Positions 1 through 12,473 of a DNA stretch of 61,150 nt are shown here, one piece after another. The DNA is taken from contig JABYQU010000088.1 in assembly GCA_022264855.1 (NCBI GenBank), positions 1 through 61,150 on the forward strand. Reading direction: 5' to 3'. The notes below the pieces were generated by a model. It had not been told where the DNA came from and did not search any database. It worked only from the letters and a program-made list of their open reading frames with translations. This DNA comes from Lenzites betulinus (taxonomy: Eukaryota; Basidiomycota; Agaricomycetes; Polyporales; Polyporaceae). The position numbers were made by a program, and so were the translations under genes. Within the stretch, counting starts at the first letter, position 1; every line of letters starts with the position of its first letter.

Positions 1-100
1 GCAGCGCTTTCCTTGGTTCAGAACCAAGTATATGTGGGCGTTGCGAGGCAGGCGCATGCATTGCTACTGGGTTATACAGGGGCTATAGACTTGTACATGG

Positions 101-2579
101 CTATGCATACGGGTGACTACATTGCAGGCGCAGCGCTGCTGCTACTGCCGGCGCCACCATAGCCGCCAGGGCCAGGGCGTCCACCACGTCCAGACCGCCC
201 GCCGTAGTCCAGGCGCCGCCCACTAGGGGGGGAGGGCGCGGCCCGCGTCCACGCCCACCGGCGGGAGGAGGGGGCGGGGGCGGCCCGCCCTGGCACCCAG
301 CGGCGATGTCGATATGGGTTTCATCAGTGTGGTTCCAGCGCCCGCCCGGCGCAGGCGCGTTCCATCCGGGAACGTCCTGGAACGGGCATAGGTGCGTTGC
401 GTGGTCGGCGCCGTGGCATCCGGCGCAGTTGGCCGCATGGCGAACCGTACCGGTGGAGTTCAGTGGGCTGGGGAAAGGGAGGCGGGCGACACGGTCACGC
501 CACTCACGCCAGCGAGTAATCGAGCGCGTTGGGGAGTCGCAGTATACAGCTGCGATGATGTTACCATTGTCCAGGGCCGAGACGCGTACCTCGATCGTGC
601 TGATCACGCGACGGGCGATCTCCTCCGCATGGAGTCCGACAAAGTCGGGGTTGGACTGGGCTAGGGCGAGGATTGCAGGGACTACGCGTGGTCCCCCGAA
701 AACGCCAACGACGGCGTGCAGGACGCTGTGGGCGCGGTCATGGGCAAAGCCTCCGACATTGAAGAGGTAGCGCGGGGGCAGAGGGTTTGCAGGGGGAGGA
801 GGGTAGGCGAAGATAGTGATCGATCGGGTCGACCACACCCGCTGTTCGAGGAGCCGTTGCACCGCTTCCTGTGTGATGCCCAGGACCAGCCACGCACACG
901 GTGCTACCGATCGTCGTTGGTCCGTCGTTGCTTCTTCATCACGTTCCGGCGGGACGATTAGCGGGTCGAGTTCACCCGTGGCCAGGTGCACGACTTCCGC
1001 AATGGCTGTTGTCATTGGCCGGAGTTGGTACTGCGCTGGGAAGCGCGAGTTATACACTGTTACTACCACCAGGGGCCCCGCAGAGCGGTCTAGGACGAGC
1101 GCGATTCGTGATGGCTGGAGACCCGCTAGGACTCCATTGGGCTCACCGAAGGTGACATGCGGGAATCCTCCGGCCGGCGTCGCTGTAAATACGTAGCCTG
1201 CCCGCGGTAGCTCGTTCCCGACTGCCGTTATATTGGAGATGTCACCGAGCGGGGTAGGCGCTGCCGGGGGGTTCGCGGGGGTGTAGCCGAGGACGCTGTC
1301 GTCGGCGGGGGTAGTTACGTTGGCGAACATTAGAGGGGGGCGGGAGTCGGATTGCGCGACACCAGTCACAGCACCGTGCGCATAGGACGCGCTGCTGTTC
1401 ACCCAGGACCGCGTATGGCGCGGTGCCGGGGACGGCTGCGCCCAGGCGGAGCGGCTACCTCCAGCTACAGGTGGGGTGGAAGGGACGAGTACGTGCGCCG
1501 GGAGTTGGTCTTGCCAGTTAGGCACGACAGGGGTTCGCCCGGCCAGTGCATATGCCGCCGGGAAACGCACACTGTTCAAGTCCAGAGACTCTAACGGTTG
1601 CCCGTACGACGCGCCCGGCGCGGAGACATGCGGGATTGGGAGATCGAGGTCCATTCCGAAGGCAGGGACTTCCTCGTAGCGGCTAGGGCCGCCATGCCCA
1701 TTCCCTGACGGGCCGCTATCGACCGGGCGAAGCCTCGGAGTCTGCGGCATGACACTCGCAAGGTCCTCACCAGCCGTGATTGCAGCCATTCGCCCATCGT
1801 CGTCCTCATCAATGGGGAGGAGAGTGACGCGGTCGTACCTCGTTGTCGTGAAGGACGAGGGACGCGTCGGCGGGGCCCAGCTAGCAGGCGGAGGGGGGCC
1901 GAGCTGTCGACGGTATGGGTGGTGCCGGAGAGTCGTGGGCGCACGCTGGAGCATTCCGGTAGTTCCTTGCGAGGACGACGATTTCGGGGACGGCGACCCT
2001 GCGTCCTTAGCCAGGCGAGCCCGCTTCTTTCCCTTTTTGCTGGGCGCTGCTTCCACCCCGGCTTCCAGTGCAGAGGCCCAGGTGGTCGGTGTCGCGCACA
2101 CCGGTCGTGGCGCAATGACGACCTCCGAGCGACGCGGCGTTTCAGCCACGAAGAACGAACGCGACGGGGGCGGGGTTGTCAGGCTCGGCCGGATCGATGG
2201 GTATTCGACCGGCGGCGGGGCGTGCTCCCCCAAGGGCGCCACCTTATTACAAGCAGAGTTGTTAGTTACAACATATAGCAGGTGGTGCGGACGATAATAC
2301 CTCCGTGGCCGCAGCCTGTAGGTCCCACTGGCCCATGAAGGGGTCGGCATGCTCCATGCGGGCAGCAACACGGGTTGCAAATGTTGCTGTGTCCTGCACC
2401 GAGATCGACGCAGCGCGCTGGCGGCGTGCTGGTGAGTTGGGGGGCGGGGCGGGGTTCCCGACGTCCGTCCACTCAGGCATTGGGCGAGGAGACACGCTCC
2501 GAGAGCGCGGCGCAGGCGTTGTACCCCGGTTAGGGCTACGGGGTACACGTTCATCATTGCAAGCAGGGGTGGAGGACAT
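101..2579 (-). CDS. Gag-like protein with CCHC zinc knuckle (retroelement-type ORF1)
   Basis: Probable nucleic-acid-binding gag/ORF1-type protein of about 806 aa. Near the C terminus a perfect CX2CX4HX4C knuckle is visible (CAGCHGADHATHLC), followed by a Pro/Gly/Arg-rich tail. The middle is a compact globular stretch (PCAWLVLGITQEAVQRLL, then RYLFNVGGFAHD) of a type I recognise from gag-like proteins of polypore non-LTR elements; the N-terminal half is low-complexity Pro/Ser/Arg. I model two exons: 2579-2301 and 2242-101. The joint uses a GTATTA donor, an ACTAAC branch-like motif and an AAG acceptor, and keeps frame. The downstream frame is also open without splicing up to 2812, but that N terminus looks like out-of-frame translation, so the start at 2579 is preferred. 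No reverse transcriptase lies in the window; it could lie beyond base 1. It might instead be a domesticated gag. Confidence 0.6.
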
Positions 2580-3158
2580 CGCGGCAGGTAGCAGGCGCGG
2601 TTTGCGTTGTTTAGTAGCGGGTGGGAGCAGGCTGGGAGGTACTGTTTCTGGGCGCGGTGCATCGTGCTTTTGTATTCTTTTGCGGCTCGCTTCGTAGGGC
2701 AGGCGGGGCCGCTGTGTTCGCGCGTTCGGGGGCCTTCAGGTCGGCGCGGGCACCAGTGCCCAGCTGGTTGTCCGGCGACTCCTGTATTCGACAGATTATT
2801 TCGTTTGGACACGGTCGCTGGGGGCAGCGCGGCAGGGCGGCTTGAGGTATTCTCGTGAGTTTACCAGAGGAGGCCAGTAGAATTCGTTTACCATTCCGTC
2901 GTGTTCTCCGCCACATAGCAGCGACGCGTCGCCAATCTTTACGCGTGACATCTTGTTTGCGCTGCACCCAAATGCCGTTGTCGTGCAGTGTACGCGAGCG
3001 AGTCAGTTCTCGCTAGCTCGTCGCTACCTCCGCGCAGTTTGTCGGCTACGCCCTTTATTTCCCGGGTGCAGGTTTAAGTCCTCAGCTGGAGGACGACACA
3101 CAGGGTGGGCAGGGGGGTGCAGTATGTCTACATGAAGCAGGAGGGCTTGTGCATTGAC

Positions 3159-3974
3159 CTAGTAACTGGGATCGTTGTACATCATAGAGGCGGACTCGTA
3201 CCGTGGGGAACATTGCTCGCAGTTAGGCTCCTGACATATCTCCTCTCTCCATCCATTTTCATCATTCCGCATTGCTCCCCTCCATTCAGTCTCGCTCCGT
3301 GCCGGGGGGCGTGGGTATGCGCGCTCGTCGGGGGCGGCCATGAGGTTGGGCGTGCCAGCAGTCCCCCATGCCGGGAGGGGGGTTTGTGGGGCGAGGGTCG
3401 TTATGCCGGGATGCGCAGTGGTAGGGGCGGGAAACGCTTGCGGCATCGGGCGTGCACACTCGTGGCACTCGCACGTGGCAGTCGCGTTGCCCGCACGTGG
3501 GACCGCTGTCTCCTCCATCCATCCCACAGCCGCGGCTTCAGGGGCATCAGGAGTGACGTCAGGGATCGGGAGGCTTGGCCACGGCGCTGCCGCGCTATGA
3601 CGCCATCCACGGTTCTCGTCGGGGAGGGATCTTGCAATCATGCTAGCAAGGTCCGGAAGCGGCGTGAGGCGCGGGTGGAAGTCCAGGGTGATAAAGGCGC
3701 GCCGGACTCCAGTGTCCAGCAAGTCGTTCATGACCACAAACTCCACGCTCGTAGCCGTTCTCGCTCGTTCGCCTGCGATTACTCCTTTCACCGCAATCGG
3801 TATCGACACAGAGTCAAGGTCCTTGGGGAGTCTCGCAGGGAGGGAATGCGCCTGGAAACACAGGAGGTGGAGGTGGACAGGGAGTCCTACGGTGATGGGC
3901 CGTGTCGGGAGTACCGGGGAGAAATATGTTGCAAACAGGGAGCTCGGTGGTGCAGGGCGACCTGGCAGCGCCAT
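3159..3974 (-). CDS. Hypothetical protein, 271 aa, accessory region
   Basis: I do not recognise a family. The N-terminal 110 residues look folded (alternating hydrophobic strands, with IPIAVKG and VEFVVMNDL); the remainder is Pro/Ala-rich and ends with a Cys/His-containing segment (CECHECARPMP and CQEPNCEQC) that might bind metal. The N-terminal part resembles the 209-aa product of the next ORF upstream (4875-5504): both carry a 'TRP/TPP-x-x-V-x-x-GL-x-h-x-h' stretch, an 'IAV' strand and an 'EF-h-V-x-ND' motif in the same order. Same strand as the gag-like gene and lacking its own obvious promoter, so it may belong to a mobile unit. The start is the first ATG of the open frame; an upstream exon cannot be excluded. 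Confidence 0.4.
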   Translation of the reverse strand: MALPGRPAPPSSLFATYFSPVLPTRPITVGLPVHLHLLCFQAHSLPARLPKDLDSVSIPIAVKGVIAGERARTATSVEFVVMNDLLDTGVRRAFITLDFHPRLTPLPDLASMIARSLPDENRGWRHSAAAPWPSLPIPDVTPDAPEAAAVGWMEETAVPRAGNATATCECHECARPMPQAFPAPTTAHPGITTLAPQTPLPAWGTAGTPNLMAAPDERAYPRPPARSETEWRGAMRNDENGWREEICQEPNCEQCSPRYESASMMYNDPSY

Positions 3975-4874
3975 GGGAAGGACATAGAGGGGACATACGC
4001 CATGGGAGTTTGTTGCAAAACGTCCGTTCCTCCGTTGGCGGGGGAGGGGAGACGGCAGGGATTTTATCGCTTTCTTGATGTGGGTACACTTTCATCGCTT
4101 TATAGCCCACCAGAGCTCACAGCTTACGTATTACCAGGTGCCCACTTGGGGGACAGGATTGCCAGGGCACATGGATACATCATTCTTTTTAGCGGGTTGT
4201 AGCGATGGCAGTTCATCAGTTTGTTTTAAGCGAAGCGCAGTTCAATATACACATAAAAGTCACAGTGCTGGTTCCGTTTCATGGGTCTGTGCCCCGGATG
4301 ACCGCCTACTCTGGCCGGCCTGCTACTGTTTTATTGCGCCATACACTTCCTAGGTTATGGCGTACCGTTATACGCCCCAGTCAGGCAGGCCGTCTCCCCA
4401 GCCTGCTCGTGACTTTGTACAGTTGCCCCTACTTCCGTTTATTACCTGCACATCATTTCTTTGTTAGAAATTTGGAGGGAGCAGGAGCGTCAGCCGGACA
4501 TCAGGTTGGATCCACCGCCATTGCTACGGACTCGCAGTGATAATTGTCTTCAGGCGGTCAACAACAGTCTATGGGTGACGCTACCAGCACCATTCATCCA
4601 CAGGGTGCACCTGATTTATATTTTAATGCTATCAAGCCGCGCCTCTCGGCCGGCCAGTATTCTAACTTATTTCATTTGCTGCTCAGCTTCTTTATTTATC
4701 ATTTATTACGTCCATTCTGGGACTCCATACGTCAATTACATTTGTATAATGCTTGAGCGCTCACGATGCCCAGCCACATTACTCCATCAGAATTTGCGAA
4801 CATTCAGTCTTATCCGTAAAGCGAGTAACATTCGTGTGTACAGTTCCTGCAGAGTTCGTTCAGGGACACAGTAC

Positions 4875-5504
4875 TTAGTGGTTCCATGCATCTAGGCTAT
4901 TTTGGCTCGAGCGCCACAACCTCGTGTGATCCGTAATGGGAACTCCATCCTCTAGCTCGATATCTTTAACATCGGGAAGCATTTGGGGGACAGCGGAGAG
5001 GAGGTATCGTGTCAGGGCCTGCCATATTGTAAGCCGGAGCGTGATGCCAGGAATGTGGGGAACCGTAAGGTACTCAAAGTCCGGCGCGTATGGGTAGTGG
5101 CACGTGGCATCATTACGTACTATGAACTCTGTAGTCCCCTTTTCCATAGCACGAACTGCTATCACCACTCCAATTACGCCTGAGGCCTGTGCATTGTAGG
5201 TGATTCGCCCGCGCGGGGGAATGTACGCGGCGTGCTGGGCTCTGGTGTCGACTAGTCTGTGGATGCGTATCCGGAGCCCGGTATGGACGGGCACAGGGGG
5301 GGTGATGCAGAGATCGTAGTACTCGATCGATCGTTCAGAGCTTCCGCGACGGTTGCCTGCATCTCCAACCCTCTTCGCGTAGACCAGGACGTCATGGACG
5401 TAGTTGCCGTCGCTGGTTGCGTTGTCCAAGTCCTCGCTCATGTTGCAGGGACAGGAGTCAAGCTCAGGCGGCGGGTCAGATGTAGACCGTCCATCGACCC
5501 CCAC
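4875..5504 (-). CDS. Hypothetical protein, 209 aa, weakly similar to its neighbour
   Basis: Unrecognised protein. It contains a plausible globular core (GLRIRIHRLV, GVIGVVIAVRAMEK, TTEFIVRND) followed by an aromatic/hydrophobic segment, and no signal peptide or membrane helix. The order and spacing of the strands match the N-terminal half of the 3159-3974 product, which suggests a diverged duplicate pair. It lies between that ORF and a short GGCATCC-rich repeat, on the strand of the gag-like gene. Coding status rests only on the 630-bp open frame and the resemblance; it could be a fragment of a longer spliced gene. Confidence 0.38.
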   Translation of the reverse strand: MGVDGRSTSDPPPELDSCPCNMSEDLDNATSDGNYVHDVLVYAKRVGDAGNRRGSSERSIEYYDLCITPPVPVHTGLRIRIHRLVDTRAQHAAYIPPRGRITYNAQASGVIGVVIAVRAMEKGTTEFIVRNDATCHYPYAPDFEYLTVPHIPGITLRLTIWQALTRYLLSAVPQMLPDVKDIELEDGVPITDHTRLWRSSQNSLDAWNH

Positions 5505-5747
5505 CGTCTTATATCCCCGTAGGGGTCATTCACTGGCAGGGCATTATCGCCCGTTCGGTCCGGGCCCGCCGCGCAGCGCATTCGGCTTCTCCGGCTGCTT
5601 GGGCGTTTGGCGGCAGGGGAGTCACCTCATGCACATCTACCGCTGGCAACGCCATTTCTAAGATTCCAGTCTATGCTGGCACCATTGCCAGTAAGGATCT
5701 AGCGAGGCTGTTCCAAAGCATTAGTCCGCCTGTACCATCCGTATACC

Positions 5748-5822
5748 TGTACGGGCATCCACGGGCATCCCGTAGGCATCCGCTTAAAACGCAGGCATCT
5801 GTACGGGCAGGCATCCGCTGAG
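5748..5822. repeat. Short degenerate GGCATCC direct repeat cluster
   Basis: Within about 75 bp the heptamer GGCATCC, or GGCATC, occurs five times, partly as larger units such as GTACGGGCA followed by GGCATCC. Spacing is irregular, so this is a decayed or imperfect tandem repeat. It lies in the gap between the accessory block and the ubiquitin gene. Confidence 0.6.
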
Positions 5823-6149
5823 CGGGTATAGACACGTCAGACCCCCGCCCATATTCTTATGACGACTCAATTGGCACGGCAGGGGTCAGTACTTACTTTG
5901 TTTTACGGGCGAGGGACTTCCACACGTCCTGCGGGGGAGACAGTGCGTGGGAAGATTTGATATGGTGGTGGTACGAGATCAAGGAGCCCCCCCGCACTCG
6001 TATTCTTCGACATTGCACGTTCATGCCGAAAACGTGATATGAAGTAGCAGTCATAGCATTGCGCGACGGGGGATGATACAGGTTCGTCATATGCATACAG
6101 CTTGATACATGGCCAGAGAGCACATAACAACACGAACCCGCACACACGT

Positions 6150-6828
<679 letters not shown>

Positions 6829-6951
6829 CTATCGGAGATTGCTTGCAGTACTCACTTTCGACCGCCTCTGTCTGTCCAACGAACTAAACGGTGGAGTCGT
6901 TGACAAAAGCAAGTTCCTGGCTTAGAGGCAAGCCCGTGAGCGCTCAGACAG

Positions 6952-6958
6952 TTATATA
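6952..6958 (-). promoter_or_regulatory. TATA-like box of the ubiquitin-eS31 gene
   Basis: Reads TATATAA on the minus strand, about 160 bp upstream of the ubiquitin ATG and upstream of the inferred 5' UTR intron (6855-6795). Strong constitutive ribosomal-protein promoters in fungi often carry such boxes. It lies in the ~400-bp divergent spacer shared with RFC3. Confidence 0.45.
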
Positions 6959-7191
6959 GCCGAGGATTTGTCAGCAGAGGATTTGTGTGGATGGTCCGTG
7001 CATTAAGGTTTGGAGATTGCCAACTCCGCCCATCGGCGACTTACAGATTCGATTACCGATACGCGTTCGGCGCGTACCACGTGCTTCCACGAGACGCGTC
7101 TCTTCCGCCACATTCCCCCACGCGACCTGGACGCGTTCCTCTCACTGGTTACGGTGACTACGCGCAGGACCCCCACACTTCAATTTGCACT

Positions 7192-8588
7192 ATGAGTAGC
7201 GACGATGACACACGCATGGACGATGACGGGCCCATCAACTGGCCCAACACTACTCAGAACAAGGGGAAGGGAAAGGCCACACAACAGGAGGACGCACATG
7301 ATACGGACAATCTACCATGGTACGTGCTCGCTCACTTGGTTAGCCTGTGTAACAACTGTTAACATGATATAGGGTTGAAAAGTACCGACCGGTAACATTG
7401 GACGACGTAGTGTCGCATCATGACATCACAAGCACTAGTGAGTGTCTCATCACACACGCACTGCACAAATTCACCCACCAGTGCAGTCGAGAAATTCATC
7501 GAGAAAAACAGACTCCCTCATCTTCTCTTCTACGGGCCGCCGGGTACTGGAAAGACGTCTACTATCCTTGCCGTTGCTCGTCGAATATATGGCGCCGATT
7601 ACCGCAAGATGATACAGGAGGTGCGTTCCAACGATGTCTGGGACCCGTTCATATTGACGGAGACGTAACTCATAGTTGAATGCCTCGGATGACCGTGGAA
7701 TCGACGTTGTGCGAGATAAAATCAAGAACTTTGCGGAAACACGTACACTGTTCTCCAAGGGCTATAAGCTCATCATCCTGGACGAGGCCGACATGATGAC
7801 CACCGCCGCTCAATCTGCCCTGCGGCGCATGATAGAGCAGTATACCAAGAACGTCCGTTTCTGCATCATCTGCAACTACGTGAACAAGATCATTCCTGCG
7901 ATTCAGAGTCGTTGCACGCGGTTCCGCTTCTCCCCGTTACCCAGCATAGAAGTTGAGAAGCGGTTAAATAATGTCATCGAGGCAGAAGGGTAAGGATCAT
8001 GTTATTCTGCAGACGGGCTTCTCGAACTAACCGTGTTCCTCAGGGTCAAGTTGACTGAAGATGGCAAGCAGGCGTTGCTCAAGCTCTCGAAGGGCGATAT
8101 GCGTCGAGCCTTGAACGTTCTACAAGCATGTCACGCAGCATATGATATCAGTGGAGAGACTGAGATCTACAACTGCACGGGAAACCCCCACCCCTCTGAC
8201 ATCGAAACCATTGTAAACTCAATGCTACAAGATGACTTCACCACCTCATACAATCGTAAGCGACTTATCTTTTCTTCTGATGTGTCTCTGATCGGTTGGT
8301 TGGCAGTCATATCCGCATTGAAGACTGAGCGTGGTCTCGCACTACCAGATTTGATCAACGGCGCGTACGAATATCTGCAGACCATCCAGTTCAAGCCAAA
8401 CGCTCGCATATATCTACTTGATTACCTCGCGACCACGGAGTAAGCATCCCTTTCTCAGCCTCTTTGTGTAGCAGTATTGACGTTTTTGTAGACATCGACT
8501 ATCCACGGGAGGGAGTGAGAAGCTCCAACTCACGGCTTTACTCGGAGCCTTCAAGAATGCGGTGGAATTGTCTGCGAAGGCGGTATGA
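7192..8588 (+). CDS. RFC3: Replication factor C subunit 3 (yeast Rfc3 / human RFC5 type)
   Basis: AAA+ clamp-loader subunit that helps load PCNA at primer-template junctions. Seven exons (7192-7319, 7373-7437, 7487-7620, 7676-7989, 8044-8255, 8307-8439, 8492-8588) encode 360 aa. After an acidic N-terminal extension of about 40 residues come the RFC boxes: VEKYRP, the P-loop GPPGTGKTSTI, LNASDDRG, Walker B LDEADMM, and the SRC motif in QSRCTRFRF. The paired RFCIICNY and KIIPAIQSRC strings are typical of the Rfc3/RFC5 branch rather than Rfc2 or Rfc4. The C-terminal collar helices are complete. The ATG at 7192 is chosen because upstream in-frame sequence is promoter-like and the start gives MSSDDDTR. 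All introns are 50-56 nt. Confidence 0.95.
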
Positions 8589-8936
8589 GTGATTGACTCT
8601 GCGTTTTGTTGTATCTGGATGTTTGATCACGGCTATGCTTTTGCACTATCATATGTACGTTCATTGAGTATGCAGCCAGGAGTGCGTGTTCTTAGGGCCG
8701 TCCGAGTCTGCCACCGCAGGCTACCGCGCGCGGCGTATGCACGCTGAGCGCTGAGCGTCTATATCGCCTATGAGCTCACAGCGTCACGCAACGTGGACAC
8801 TACACTCACCTCCGCCGCCACCGCTAGGCACGTTGGCCTCAGCCCCCTCCGTCTGCGTGCTGCGTGCTGCATATCCTATACTCACGACTGCTTACGCTAT
8901 AACGACTAGTTTCTCTGCTGTCTGTCGGCTGGAGTT

Positions 8937-11900
8937 ATGGCATTCCCTGTTCCTTCGCACCTACCCCGCAAGAAGGATGCTCGCGACGTCTCGACCCAGG
9001 TTCTCACTAAGGTGTCTGAGACCAGCCTAAAGGATTTGAACGCTGGTGCAGCAGCGTCTTGGGTCGCGGAATTGGAGGATACCATCTCGTTCACTAAAGT
9101 GTGTCGCTGTAGAGGTACCATTATATTGTGATGCTGCTAGGGGACTTACGCTGGTGACCTAGTCTCGCATACACGAGCGCATCTCCAACGATCTTCCCAA
9201 CTTCGAGCGCCAGCTTGGCAGCTCCATCTCAGTACAGGAGCGATTGCGCTCATTGTCACAGAACGTGGATGTCCTGAGCGAGAGCATATCCAATCCCGAG
9301 GTAAGACCCTGCATGTACATCCTTGCGCGAAGGGTATGCTGAACGCGCGCGAAGTCAGGCTTGGTGCCAAACCTCTTGAATACTCTCACTCGCCACTCGA
9401 AACTTGCGCAGGAAGCAGCAGATGCTCGGGCGAAGCATGGGGCACTTGCGCACCTCCTCCGATGTAGGGATGAATTGAGGCGGTTGACGCGATTGGTGGA
9501 AGAGGGCGAGTTACCCGACGCGACGAAGGCTGGAGTGGTCCTTGAGGAAACCATTACCAATGCGCCTGAAGCATTGCAACGCAGCAATATCATGTCGGAC
9601 CTCAAGGTATGTTCTGTCAAGCTGTTCAACCGTCTGATTGGGAGAGGCGTTTATGTATTGACCCACCCTGTAGCGGAAATGCACCGCGCTTCGCAACCGT
9701 ACAGAGGAGCAGCTCATACACGCATACTCGCGCAGCATTGTCGTGACCGCCACCGAGGTCGTGGTGCGGCCGGTTGTCCAAGGTCAGTGGCGCACACAGA
9801 GACCTTGCATAATAAGCTTAATACACCACCAGCCCCCAATTCAACAAGTACTTTCCCTCTCTCCGCTGTCATCTCGTCACTATCACCCTCCGTGCTCTCC
9901 ACGCACATAACAACTCTTCGCCGGGATATCATCGCATATTGCATCGATCACGTATTGAAGCAGCCCGTCACCACCCAACAAACCGACTCTTCCGACATTT
10001 CCGGTCCCACCGAACACCATCTATCGCTGTACCCTGCGCCGCCAGGGGAGGAGGATCTCACTTTTCGCATTGAACGGTTAACGACCGTCATGACGTTCTT
10101 ACGCGAACACCTGTTCCCCCACTTCCCCGAACCCGAACGCAAGTCCCTGCCCCTCTCGCTCGCCACCCCCACACACTCGGCCATCCTCAACCACTTGCTC
10201 CTTCCTCACCTGCCTTCATCATTACAGAAGTTGCCAGACTATCTGCATCTAGCGAAGCGTGCCGTCCAGGCTGAGGACGAGATTATTGTCCAGATGCTCG
10301 GCGACGCGACCAGCGACCGGAGCGTGAAGACTTGGGTCGATGGCGTTGGCCTACATTACGAGCGAAAACGCCGAGCTGAAATTCTGGACAAGGCACGCTC
10401 AATCGTCGTTGCACCTCCAGACGACACTCGCTCGTTCCGAGTTGAAGTCTCTCTCGTATTGGAAGAGTCCACTCCGCTGCTGCCAGCAGAGGAGAAGGCC
10501 CCTGCCACCAACGGGACAACAAATGGGCACACGACCAATGGCATCCCGGTCGCAGAAGTCATTGTGGAGAACGGGGAGGCAGAGGAAGCGTGGGGATTCG
10601 AGGACGACACACCGATCCAGAGCGAAGACTCTTCTTCCAACGGCTGGGACTTTGAAGACGATGTAGACCCTGAACCAGAGCCGACGGCGGTGGTGGAGGT
10701 CTCTCAACCTGCAGAACCAGAACCCGAACCAGAACCCGCCGAAGAGCCTGTAGTGGACGAGGAAGACGACCCGTGGGGCTGGAATGGCGAATCTACTGGG
10801 AACGAGGATTCAGTTGCTGAGGAATCTGCTTGGGACGATGCTTGGGATGTGAAGCCATCTGAGCCAGAGCCGGTGATACTCAGCCCCGTGGTCGCGCCAA
10901 AACCTGCAAAGGGCCTTCAGAAATTCTCGAAGAGCGTTCCCAGTTCGCCTGCTCTACCACCACCACGCAGTCCCGCCATCCCGCCTTCTCAGCCCACTGT
11001 GGTGAAGAGTCCTCCACCACCGCCCCCGCCGATTGTTCCCGCTGCCGTCAAACCCGTGCAAGTCACAGAATCTTTCCTCGTATCAGGGCGGACAAAGGAT
11101 CTCCTGCAGCTAGTGGAAGATGTCCTTCGCGAAGGAGCGGACCTCGTCTCCTCTGGTATCCTCGCGTCATACGCCTCTGGCTCCCCAGGATCCATCGTAT
11201 TGCAGGCAGCGCCTATGGCACTCGAGCTCTTCCGCGCCCTAGTTCCGGTCGTGAACGCAGCCGTTCTCCAGCAGTCTGCGAAGGAACCCATGCGGTTCTC
11301 CAACGACTGTCGGTTTGTAGGGCAGGAACTGCAGCGGATCGTAGGAAAGCTCAGTGGGCCGAAGGCTGCAGCCCGAGAGAAGCTGGACGAAGGCCTCGAA
11401 ACACTGAAGCTTCTCGCGGATAGCTGGTTCGAGGACGCTGTCGTAAGTGCCATGATTGATGAGATGTAATATATATCTCAACAGCGCGCTAGGTCCGGGA
11501 AGAGCGGCAGATTGAAGAGCTACTTGACACCGCAAGAGGCTTCATTGACACCACTCACCAAGATCGATATGACGAGTGTGAGAATGCAGTCAACGGTGTG
11601 CTTCAACGTGTCCGTAGGGTCAGCCCCCAGTGGAAGGTACGATACATATTACTCAGCAAGTGATGTAGGCCTTAACCCATTCACCCCTTTGGTTAGGCGG
11701 TACTGGCGAAAAGCAAGTATTACGAAGCACTGGGTGCAGTGGTGGAAACGGCCGTATCCCGCATACTGGGAGATGTTCTGGCGCTGGAGGACATCACCGA
11801 GGTTGAATCGCACCGGCTGAGTGAACTCTGCCATATCCTGATGGCAGTGGAGGGGCTCTTCGTCGAGGATCCGGACCATCCCTCCTTTGTCGTCTCCTAC

Positions 11901-12167
11901 GTTCCCTCCTGGCTGAAGTTCTCTTATCTCTCAGAGCTCCTGGTGAGTGTTTCCGCTCTGCACGTATGCCGTGAACTCATCTCACACACGGCGCCAATGC
12001 AGGAGGCCTCCATCGCTGACATCTCATATCTATTTGAGGAGGGGGCTTTAGTGGATTTCGAGATCGATGAGCTGGTGAAGCTCGTGCGGGCCCTGTTTGC
12101 TGACACCCCTCTGAGGGCGAACACGATCAACAAATTAGTGCAGGGGCACCCAATGCATGAATCATAG
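8937..12167 (+). CDS. ZW10: ZW10/Dsl1-family tethering protein
   Basis: Large alpha-helical tethering factor. ZW10/Dsl1 proteins act in the Dsl1/NRZ complex that captures Golgi-to-ER vesicles; in animals ZW10 also serves the kinetochore RZZ complex. Eight exons (8937-9098, 9163-9300, 9355-9606, 9674-9782, 9833-11442, 11493-11636, 11697-11942, 12003-12167) give 941 aa. The N terminus has heptad-like helices. The C terminus carries the family signature around YEALGAVVETAVSRIL and LEDITEVESHRLSELC, then YVPSWLKF and LVRALFADT. Between them lies an acidic, Trp-containing low-complexity linker (repeats such as WGFEDD and WDFEDD, then a Pro-rich run), which makes the protein longer than animal ZW10 (about 780 aa). 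Exon 3 starts at a GAAG acceptor chosen because only it keeps frame. Confidence 0.88.
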
Positions 12168-12473
12168 CGTCTGTTCTTAGGCTCTGCTTGTCACGTTGTG
12201 GTCGACTCCTTGTACTTTACCTACCTCTGCTTACCTCTGGGATGGTATGATAATAATATAGCGCATTGTTGTGATTGCTCTGAGCTAAGTACGTACTCAT
12301 CGTGGTGAAAGACCAGAGCACGGGCGCCTATCAGCGACAACAGTCACGAGTTTGGCGCACGGACCACTCGAAGAACGGCCAGGCCGGCGACTCTTGCGAT
12401 GCTTTAGCTTGAACTTCCGCCTTCACTCTGCTGCAATATTACTCGTCTCTCCTCACGATATACATGCTTTACT

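Noticed and set aside
5748..5822. Possible CRISPR-like array
   Set aside because: Units are 7-10 bp with irregular spacing, and the genome is eukaryotic; simple degenerate repeat.
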